5,310 nt of DNA from assembly GCA_035446985.1 (NCBI GenBank), contig DAOTGG010000062.1, forward strand, positions 1 to 5,310, in the 5' to 3' direction. Position 1 is the first letter of the stretch. Each line of letters starts with the position of its first letter. This stretch comes from JAQUSX01 sp035446985. Lineage in GTDB: Bacteria; Bacillota; Clostridia; Christensenellales; CAG-314. The notes below the pieces were generated by a model that made no database searches, was not told the DNA's origin, and saw only the letters and a list, made by a program, of their open reading frames with translations. Position numbers and translations under genes: made by a program. Below are positions 1 through 5,310 of the stretch, in pieces.

Positions 1-233
1 AAATAATCTTTCCCCATTACGAACTGACTGTCGGTAAATATAGGTTCGCCTTCGCAAAAAACGTCTACTCTTACGATATCGCCGTTTTTTATAATATTAG
101 ATTTTTCAAAAATAATATTGTTTCTTATTAAGTCATTAAAAATTTCGGCGTCAGTAAGGGTCTTTGTAAAAACAGAGTCCGCTACTACCGCCGAATCTAT
201 ATTGGGTTCGATTATAAAATTCACTTTATTCAT
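1..233 (-). CDS. Unrecognised protein, N-terminal 77 codons (3' end off the left edge)
   Basis: The frame opens with ATG at 233-231 and stays open to the window edge, where base pair 1-2 begins a Phe or Leu codon. A GAGGT ribosome site sits 4-5 bases upstream, which supports this start. The protein begins MNKVNFIIEPNIDSAVVADS and has no signal peptide or membrane segment in the visible part. Residues about 27-45 look helical. Residues about 50-63 read NGDIVRVDVFCEGE, followed by a Phe at 66 and MGKD at 73-76. This loosely recalls the 'GD-V-x-D-x-x-G-x-x-dGe-F' strand pattern of FKBP/trigger-factor peptidyl-prolyl isomerase domains. A canonical trigger factor has a ribosome-binding domain of over 100 residues before that region, and only about 50 residues precede it here, so this would be a divergent or different protein. 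It lies 27 bp downstream of the DUF3899-like gene and is probably in the same operon. The gene call is reasonably sure; the family hint is weak. Confidence 0.72.
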   Translation of the reverse strand, partial: MNKVNFIIEPNIDSAVVADSVFTKTLTDAEIFNDLIRNNIIFEKSNIIKNGDIVRVDVFCEGEPIFTDSQFVMGKDY

Positions 234-237
234 CAAT

Positions 238-243
238 ACCTCA
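238..243 (-). promoter_or_regulatory. Ribosome binding site of the leftmost partial gene
   Basis: TGAGGT on the minus strand ends 4 bases before the ATG at 233. An ATG inside the same stretch (244-242) meets a stop after three codons, so the 233 start is the one this site serves. The spacing is slightly short but workable. Confidence 0.6.
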
Positions 244-260
244 TGAAAAGTAAAATTTCT

Positions 261-665
261 TTATGCGTTCACGTTAACGTACAGCACGGCAAAAATAATA
301 GCGATAACCAAATAAAACAGACCTACATAAATAAAATGTGCTACCTTGATATGCTTTGTGTGTCTACTTGAAATGTAATCATAATAATCTTGTTTTGGCT
401 GCAATAGTCCGACGCCTGGCACAAACTGAGCCGATATTCTGTTAAAAGAATAAGAGATTGGATCAAAAATCCCTTTTTCGCTGACAAAAATTAGCGAGCC
501 TATCGCTAAGGATAGCACGCCCGCTAATATTCCACCGTCAGATAATGAATAATAAACGGTTACAGCGTCTGTGGCGGTAAATAAACCGCGTACGGCGGCA
601 AAACTTACAAACACCACAGTCGCAACCAAAAATGTTATTCCGTAATTTTTAAAAAAATGTTTCAT
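261..665 (-). CDS. Small three-helix membrane protein, DUF3899-like
   Basis: This is a complete 134-residue protein. Three hydrophobic segments are visible: about residues 8-28, 44-62 and 109-132. Between the second and third is a polar stretch of about 45 residues. It contains SLSDGGILAG (40-49), the motif SEKGIFDPISYSF (62-74) and YYDYISSRH (94-102). The pattern 'SD-x-G ... G-x-FD-x-x-SY ... YYDY' matches my memory of DUF3899, a small Firmicutes membrane family with no known function; no search was run. The start is forced: a TAA lies directly before the ATG in frame, and no other Met occurs until well past the first helix. No Shine-Dalgarno sequence is visible in the 32 bp between it and oppF, but an extended -10-like element is. 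It is probably co-transcribed with the transporter, and could be an accessory membrane protein or simply an operon passenger. Confidence 0.85.
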   Translation of the reverse strand: MKHFFKNYGITFLVATVVFVSFAAVRGLFTATDAVTVYYSLSDGGILAGVLSLAIGSLIFVSEKGIFDPISYSFNRISAQFVPGVGLLQPKQDYYDYISSRHTKHIKVAHFIYVGLFYLVIAIIFAVLYVNVNA

Positions 666-671
666 TTAATT

Positions 672-680
672 AGTATAGCA
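672..680 (-). promoter_or_regulatory. Possible extended -10 element (TGCTATACT) before the DUF3899-like gene
   Basis: On the minus strand TGCTATACT lies six bases upstream of the ATG at 665, giving TATACT-AATTAA-ATG. A transcript starting at the usual distance from a -10 hexamer would begin at or next to the A of the start codon, so it would be leaderless or nearly so. This fits the absence of a Shine-Dalgarno sequence. No convincing -35 hexamer is found 16-18 bases upstream. In AT-rich DNA such a hexamer can arise by chance, so this is tentative. Confidence 0.25.
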
Positions 681-697
681 AATTTCAAAGCAAAATT

Positions 698-1960
698 CTA
701 TTTTTTTTCAGCTTCGAGTTGCTTCTTGTATTTTTCAAACTCTTCCGTGTTACACATTATGAAGTGACCTTCCGTGATTTCGCGCATACTCGGTTGTTCT
801 TTTGAATAATCGTGTTCAGCGATAGGATTATAAACTATTCTCTTGCGCTTTTTCTCATAGACAGGGTCGGGCAAAGGTATAGCCGACAACAAAGAACGTG
901 TGTAAGGATGAAGCGGATGCGCAAAAAGCTCATCGGAAGTAGCTAACTCTACAAGTTTGCCAAAATACATAACGCCGATTCTGTCGGAAAAATATTTGAT
1001 TACCGACAAGTCGTGAGCGATAAACATAATGGTCAAGCCTAATTCGTTACGCACTTCGTTTAGCAGATTTATAACCTGCGCTTGAATAGAAACGTCCAAA
1101 GCCGATACAGGTTCATCTGCGATAATAACGGACGGATTCATAATAACCGAACGCGCGACGCCTATTCTTTGACGTTGACCGCCCGAAAACTCGTGCGGGT
1201 ATCTGTTTGCGTGTTCGCGAACCAAACCTACTTTTTCCAAAGCTTCACATACGCGCTCGTCGATATATTCTTTGTCTTTAATACCTTTAATTATAAGACC
1301 TTCGGCAATTATTTCTCTGACTGTCATTCTCGGATCAAGCGAAGCGATAGGATCTTGGAAAATCATTTGTATTTCATTGACCAACCGTTCTTTTTTCGCG
1401 ATTTGAATTTTTAGAGCGTAATCCTTTTCAAGTTTTTCGATTTCTTCCTGACTGGAAGTTTGCTCGCGTTTTTCCTGCAATTCAGCTTTTAACTGGCTTA
1501 CAAGTTTTGCAGAGTAAATTTTATCGCATTTTTTCTGATCGATTTTTGCGAGCTTGATGTTTTCTTTTTGCGTAGCGATTTCTTTACTTAGCTCGTGTTT
1601 TAAGGTCTTAATTTTTTCTTTCGCGCCGCTGTCGCCGAGTTTCTCTTCTTGGCGCAGTTTTTCGATTTCGTCTTCCACGCGTTTTTTCTCTGATTTTATT
1701 TTATCCTTATATGAACGTATGCCTGCGACTATACGCTGACCTTTGTAATAAACGTTGCCGCTTGTAGCGTCGTACAATTTGATAATCGTACGGCCTGTGG
1801 TTGTTTTGCCGCAGCCAGATTCGCCAACAAGACCAAAAACTTCGCCTTTCCCTAACTCAATATTAAAGTCGTCGACAGCTTTTAGTTCGTATGTCGGTCC
1901 CATTTTGAAGTATTGGCACAAATGCTCTACTTTTAATATAACTTCTTTATTGTTTTGCAT
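698..1960 (-). CDS. oppF: Oligopeptide ABC transporter ATP-binding protein, OppF type, with a coiled-coil-like insertion
   Basis: This is a complete 420-residue ATPase of the Opp/Dpp peptide importers. It would pair with OppD on the inner face of the membrane and hydrolyse ATP to drive peptide uptake. The visible motifs are Walker A GESGCGKT (46-53), Q-loop FQDP (Gln202), signature FSGGQRQR (258-265), Walker B VIIADE (278-283, catalytic Glu283), D-loop SALD (286-289) and switch His316 (IAHDLS). VSALDVSIQAQV, NRYPHEFSGGQ and HPLHPYTRSLLSAIPLPDP are typical of OppF rather than OppD. Walker A Lys to Q-loop Gln is 150 residues, against about 45 in E. coli OppF. The extra residues, roughly 80-192, are rich in Lys, Glu, Gln and Leu and look like a helical hairpin or coiled coil. 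The C-terminal region is shortened and keeps only one cysteine (Cys403) of the usual cluster. The start is set by a perfect Shine-Dalgarno site inside the 3' end of oppD, whose frame overlaps by 14 bp. The stop is TAG. Confidence 0.95.
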   Translation of the reverse strand: MQNNKEVILKVEHLCQYFKMGPTYELKAVDDFNIELGKGEVFGLVGESGCGKTTTGRTIIKLYDATSGNVYYKGQRIVAGIRSYKDKIKSEKKRVEDEIEKLRQEEKLGDSGAKEKIKTLKHELSKEIATQKENIKLAKIDQKKCDKIYSAKLVSQLKAELQEKREQTSSQEEIEKLEKDYALKIQIAKKERLVNEIQMIFQDPIASLDPRMTVREIIAEGLIIKGIKDKEYIDERVCEALEKVGLVREHANRYPHEFSGGQRQRIGVARSVIMNPSVIIADEPVSALDVSIQAQVINLLNEVRNELGLTIMFIAHDLSVIKYFSDRIGVMYFGKLVELATSDELFAHPLHPYTRSLLSAIPLPDPVYEKKRKRIVYNPIAEHDYSKEQPSMREITEGHFIMCNTEEFEKYKKQLEAEKK

Positions 1961-3878
1961 CGTCCATACCTCCTCTTTCTTTCATTCTTGCAATTCTGTC
2001 TGTAATTACTTTAGGTATATCAAGTTTTGGCGCATCCGGATGCAACAGCCATGTTGCCGCGTAATGCGTATCGGTTATCTTAAACATAGGAGGCTCTTCC
2101 TCAAAATCTACGTTCAAAGCGTATTTATTACGTTGAGCAAAAGCGTCGCCTTTTGGCGGATAAATCATATTCGGAGGCGTGCCTGGTATAGCTTCCAATT
2201 TTTCCTTTGTATCAAGGTCGGGCATTGATGAAAGCAAAGCCCAGGTATACGGGTGTCTGGGTCCGTAGAAAACTTCCATTGCAGTACCGTATTCTACTAT
2301 CTTGCCCGCATACATAACCGCTATTCTGTCCGCCATATTCGCCACAACGCCAAGGTCGTGCGTGATAAAGATAACAGACAATTTTCTTTCAACTTTCAAA
2401 TTGTTGATTAGTTCAAGAATTTGAGATTGAATAGTAACGTCCAAAGCGGTCGTGGGTTCGTCGCATATCAATATATCGGGGTTTGCAGCCAAAGCTATAG
2501 CGATAACTATACGTTGACGCATACCGCCTGAAAACTCGAACGGATACTGTCTGTATCTTTTTCTCGGTTCGGGAATTCCTACTTCTTCCATAAGCTTTAT
2601 AGCTGTTTGTTTAGCCATTTTCGGTGTTACCGTGTAAACCGAACCTGAAGCTTTTTCTTTGAAGAAATCTATTAAATCTATCGTGCCTTGATAACTGTCA
2701 AAGTTTCCTTCATTGAGTATTTTTTGCTCGTAATGCGCGATCAAATTGTCAATGATTTTCAAGATATTATCGCGTGCGTCGTCTAAATCGATAATATCCG
2801 CGGGTACTATTGTCCAGTCAGGCGTTTTGCCTTTTGCGGTCAGTTTATCGTGTTTTTCAGTTTGCTTTTTAAAACGATTTGCTTCCGTGATATTTTTACG
2901 CATACGAACGTAATAATAATTTATCGCGCTTCTTAAATTTGAACCGAAAACGTAAGCGTTACTGTCCTTAATTAACTCCAATCTGTTTATACCCTTTTCA
3001 ACCGCAAACGTCATTTCTCTTGCCACTTGCATGTAAAACTTCATGGGTTGGACAATATGCTCAAACGTAGAACGTTTATCTTTAAGAGCTTCGATAGCTT
3101 TTTTCTTGTTTTCGATAGAAACCTTAAACGAGTGTTCGATACCCTTTTGAGCTTCCGCGATAAATTCCATCATAAACTTTTCATCAAGCAGTTTGCGGGT
3201 CATATTATTAATCTCTTCGGTATCTTCCGTCGTGGGTATTTCGGGATTTACGAATTTTAAATAATATCCCAAACTAAAGAAATTGGGTTTTGGACGAGCG
3301 ACTGCTTGATCCAAAATATCTTTTATATCCTTCAGTATTTCAACACAGCCTGAGTTATTTTTGATTTTCTTAGCTTCTTTAGCCGCTTTTTTCAGCATAT
3401 CAATCTTTTCTTTAAGATCGGTTTTGCCTTCTTCAACAACGAAACGGTTAAAAACTCTTGATGCTTCTTGCGTGATTTCCGCACAAGATTTTACTATATC
3501 TTTTACCGCGTTCTTTTCTATTTCAAATAACAGGTTGTTGATATCTTCCAACGAGTTTTGAGATTCGGAAAAAGCGACATTGTATTTTTGTTCGTGCTCA
3601 ATATGCACATACTCAAAGTCTTGGAAATCCTTTATTCTTTTTGCGTTTAGACTAGCTTTGTTGTGACCTTCCTGAGCCATCGCCGCGTTCATATTGTTGA
3701 GCAATAGTTCCATCGAAAGTTTAAACTTGCGTTTGCTTTCGCTTTTATTAGCACTGTTTTTTAGCAGCATCGCTTCGGTAAGCTGCTGACCTATACGCAT
3801 AATAGGATTTAAGCTTGAAAGCGGGTCTTGGAATATCATAGCTATTTTGTCGCCGCGGATTCTATGAAAATCGTCTTC
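1947..3878 (-). CDS. oppD: Oligopeptide ABC transporter ATP-binding protein, OppD type, with a very large insertion (5' end missing in gap)
   Basis: 643 residues are visible, beginning at a Glu codon beside the N block and ending with TAA. By family this is the second ATPase of the importer. Visible motifs, numbered from the first visible residue: Q-loop MIFQDP (Gln17), signature FSGGMRQR (449-456), Walker B ILICDE (469-474, catalytic Glu474), D-loop TALD (477-480) and switch His507 (THDLG). Walker A and the A-loop are not visible; they should lie in the gap. About 75-95 N-terminal residues are missing by comparison with OppD homologues. SLNPIMRIGQQL, YPFEFSGGMRQR, TTALDVTIQSQI and GPRHPYTWALLSSMP identify OppD. 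Gln17 to the signature Ser is 433 residues; E. coli OppD has 59. The roughly 375 extra residues (about 41-417) are mostly charged, probably helical, and unrecognised. The C-terminal tail (GDAFAQRNKYA and DTHYAATWLLHPDAPK) resembles Firmicutes OppD but lacks the cysteines found in other OppD proteins. Confidence 0.93.
   Translation of the reverse strand, partial: EDDFHRIRGDKIAMIFQDPLSSLNPIMRIGQQLTEAMLLKNSANKSESKRKFKLSMELLLNNMNAAMAQEGHNKASLNAKRIKDFQDFEYVHIEHEQKYNVAFSESQNSLEDINNLLFEIEKNAVKDIVKSCAEITQEASRVFNRFVVEEGKTDLKEKIDMLKKAAKEAKKIKNNSGCVEILKDIKDILDQAVARPKPNFFSLGYYLKFVNPEIPTTEDTEEINNMTRKLLDEKFMMEFIAEAQKGIEHSFKVSIENKKKAIEALKDKRSTFEHIVQPMKFYMQVAREMTFAVEKGINRLELIKDSNAYVFGSNLRSAINYYYVRMRKNITEANRFKKQTEKHDKLTAKGKTPDWTIVPADIIDLDDARDNILKIIDNLIAHYEQKILNEGNFDSYQGTIDLIDFFKEKASGSVYTVTPKMAKQTAIKLMEEVGIPEPRKRYRQYPFEFSGGMRQRIVIAIALAANPDILICDEPTTALDVTIQSQILELINNLKVERKLSVIFITHDLGVVANMADRIAVMYAGKIVEYGTAMEVFYGPRHPYTWALLSSMPDLDTKEKLEAIPGTPPNMIYPPKGDAFAQRNKYALNVDFEEEPPMFKITDTHYAATWLLHPDAPKLDIPKVITDRIARMKERGGMDDAKQ
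1969..1974 (-). promoter_or_regulatory. Ribosome binding site of oppF inside oppD
   Basis: AGGAGG, within the longer perfect match GAGGAGGT (1968-1975), lies 8 bases before the oppF ATG at 1960. It falls within the Arg-Gly-Gly codons near the OppD C-terminus. An ATG nearer the site is in the oppD frame and meets the oppD stop after seven codons, so the 1960 start is favoured. The arrangement suggests translation of the two ATPases is coupled. Confidence 0.85.
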
Positions 3879-3978
3879 NNNNNNNNNNNNNNNNNNNNNN
3901 NNNNNNNNNNNNNNNNNNNNNNNNNNNNNNNNNNNNNNNNNNNNNNNNNNNNNNNNNNNNNNNNNNNNNNNNNNNNNN
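3879..3978. other. Assembly gap of exactly 100 N
   Basis: All 100 bases are undetermined. A run of exactly 100 is a common placeholder for a scaffold join of unknown length. To its right the minus strand ends in OppC at Gly-Leu-Arg followed by GA-N, an Asp or Glu codon, matching the GLRD that precedes the last residues of OppC proteins. To its left OppD begins about 16 residues before its Q-loop. The missing content should be the OppC tail and stop, any spacer, and the OppD start through Walker A. That is about 270 bases or more, so the real gap is probably longer than drawn. Confidence 0.97.
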
Positions 3979-5310
3979 TCGCGCAAACCGTTACCAAACA
4001 AGTTAAAGCTTAGCATTAACAATGATATAAACATTGCGGGGAAGAACAACATATGAGGGAAAGACGTCATATAAGGTTGCGCTCCTGCAAGCAGCGTTCC
4101 AATGCTGGTGATGTTGCCTGCGCTCAAATTGATAATGCCTAGGTAGCTCAAATTTGATTCTGAGAAAATTACGCCGGGTATTACCAAAACGCTGCCTGTA
4201 ATTATTGTTCCTATAGCATTCGGGAATATATGTTTGAACATAAGTCGTCCGTCGCTAGCGCCAAGCGTGCGGGCAGCCAATATATATTCTTGATTTTTAA
4301 ACCGATAAAACTGCATTCTCACACGAGCCGCCATACCTATCCAGCCTTGTATGAAGAATGCCAGCAACAAAGCCCAAATATTACTACTTGCTCCTAGATG
4401 ATATTTTAACAACGTTATAACAATCATAAACGGAACAGCGGATATAATATCTGAAATACGCTCCATTATTAAATCTGCGGATCCGCCATAGTAACCTTCG
4501 ATTGCGCCGTATATCGCGCCGACAAAAAGGTTTACCGACGCAACGATAATCGCAAGCATAAAGCTGAATCTTCCGCCGTTTGCAAGACACGTAAAGATAT
4601 CCTGACCGAAAGACGTAGCGCCAAAGATAAATACCGGTTCGCTTATACCGTCTTGCAGCACAACGGTATGATTATATATATAATATTCGTAATAATTTAC
4701 TCTTACTTGATATCCCGTTTGATTCGGCAAAGCGTAATCATAAAGATAAACGCCGTCCCCTTCTACTCTGACAGAACTTGTGTATCCGTCATAATAATCT
4801 CCAGTATAGGGACGATAAATATCTATATAATTTCCATTTTCATCCAAGCTCGCCATTGTTTTTCCGTTACTCATAACAGTTTCATACCAGAAATTTGCGT
4901 CGGCGTTATCTTGATTTGCTTGAGGTCTTTTGCTTTTTACCGTTATAGGATAGATTACTTGTATGCCCGTATCGTCTTGGTATGCTTGAATATTAGCATA
5001 TTCTTCGGCGGTAATATTCATAAACATCATACCTACCGCTTGATACGTATCTAATCTAAAACTATAATACGTGGTTTTTTTAGTGCCGTCTTGCACGACT
5101 TCTTTTTCATATTCTTGGTTTTTTACAGCATTATGACCGGTTTCCACGCCCATACTGTAGTAATAATAAAATAACTCTTTTGTTACTTCTTTTTCTTTAC
5201 ATCCGTCCCAAAAATCAAGACCTAAATTAAAGCAAACTCTGCTTTTAGGAAGTAAATATCTGTAACGGGCATCATTATATGCTACCGTATATGGCGTAAA
5301 GAGAGGCGCC
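3979..5310 (-). CDS. oppC: Oligopeptide ABC transporter permease, OppC type, with expanded extracytoplasmic domain (both ends missing)
   Basis: The frame is open from the right edge to the gap, 443 full codons. The Met at 5153 is internal: in-frame coding continues upstream without a stop (for example LFTPYTVAYNDARYRYLLPK near the edge), so the true start and first membrane helix lie outside the window. Numbering from the first visible codon, residues 1-228 form a Tyr- and Asn-rich, non-hydrophobic segment, presumably outside the membrane after the first helix. Then comes FGATSFGQD (229-237), equivalent to FGTDSSGRD of E. coli OppC. Hydrophobic helices follow at about 248-270, 284-305, 310-329, 364-384 and 417-439. 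The EAA loop, which docks on the ATPases, is AARTLGASDGRLMFKHIFP (about 345-363). It ends in FNLFGNGLR before the gap. E. coli OppC has only about 40 residues between helix 1 and the FGTD motif, so this segment is much enlarged. By family it forms the peptide channel with OppB, which is not visible here. Confidence 0.93.

Noticed and set aside
666..697. Rho-independent terminator between oppF and the DUF3899-like gene
   Set aside because: There is no GC-rich hairpin. The run of A (701-708 on the coding strand) lies within the last oppF codons and has no stem before it.
1082..1414. 110-codon plus-strand frame opposite oppF
   Set aside because: It lies opposite the conserved Q-loop, signature and Walker B region of oppF, which fully explains the sequence.
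1755..2228. 157-codon open frame on the plus strand across the oppD-oppF junction
   Set aside because: It is antisense to two genes with clear protein motifs, its product has no recognisable features, and AT-rich coding DNA often leaves such open frames on the opposite strand.
3828..4013. Plus-strand open frame spanning the N block
   Set aside because: More than half of it is undetermined sequence, and its ends are antisense to oppC and oppD.
4384..4590. 68-codon minus-strand frame inside oppC
   Set aside because: It is an out-of-frame reading of the OppC membrane helices, with a basic, cysteine-rich product lacking a ribosome site or motif.
4653..5054. 133-codon plus-strand frame, rich in Ile and Tyr, opposite oppC
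   Set aside because: The hydrophobic look comes from the complement of AT-rich oppC codons, and the minus-strand frame is continuous with a clear OppC permease.
5151..5153. ATG taken as the start of the permease
   Set aside because: No ribosome site precedes it (the upstream bases encode a run of Tyr), the frame stays open to the window edge, and OppC needs a membrane helix before this point.
1947..5310. Mycoplasma-type genetic code, suggested by the enlarged Opp subunits
   Set aside because: The tryptophans checked in OppC and OppD use TGG and no in-frame TGA occurs in any gene, so the standard code fits.

Overview
The window holds the downstream part of an oligopeptide/dipeptide (Opp/Dpp-type) ABC importer operon. 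Every supported gene is on the minus strand. In transcription order, from high to low coordinates, they are: an OppC-type permease (5' end off the right edge, 3' end lost in an assembly gap), an OppD-type ATPase (5' end lost in the same gap), a complete OppF-type ATPase, a complete small membrane protein resembling the DUF3899 family, and the first 77 codons of an unrecognised protein running off the left edge. Spacing is tight: oppD and oppF overlap by 14 bp, and the next two junctions are 32 and 27 bp. There is no room for strong terminators, so one transcript is likely. No oppA or oppB is visible; they would be expected beyond the right edge, but this is not shown.

Organism: the DNA is AT-rich with strong Shine-Dalgarno sites (a perfect GAGGAGGT before oppF). 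Tryptophan is read from TGG with no in-frame TGA, so the standard code is used. The expanded OppC/OppD/OppF variants and the DUF3899-like neighbour point to the Firmicutes, probably an uncultured clostridial or related gut-type lineage. A run of exactly 100 Ns suggests a draft or metagenome scaffold. The taxon is an inference.

The most distinctive feature is that all three visible transporter subunits are enlarged relative to E. coli Opp. OppC has an extracytoplasmic segment of about 230 residues before its 'FG-TS-GQD' motif. OppD carries about 375 extra, mostly helical residues between the Q-loop and the ABC signature. OppF carries about 110 extra charged coiled-coil-like residues between Walker A and the Q-loop. 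The catalytic motifs that can be seen are intact. The cysteines that bind a [4Fe-4S] cluster in some Opp/Dpp ATPases are absent from OppD and mostly absent from OppF.

The long open frame running across the N block is not a real permease-ATPase fusion. Two genes happen to lie in the same frame on either side of a gap of unknown length. The missing sequence should include the OppC tail, the OppD start and the OppD Walker A motif.

How the genes work together: by family, OppC with an unseen OppB forms the membrane channel, and OppD and OppF form the ATPase pair that drives import of peptides delivered by a lipid-anchored binding protein. The roles of the DUF3899-like protein and the last partial gene are unknown. 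No RNA genes, mobile elements, CRISPR arrays or notable repeats were seen.
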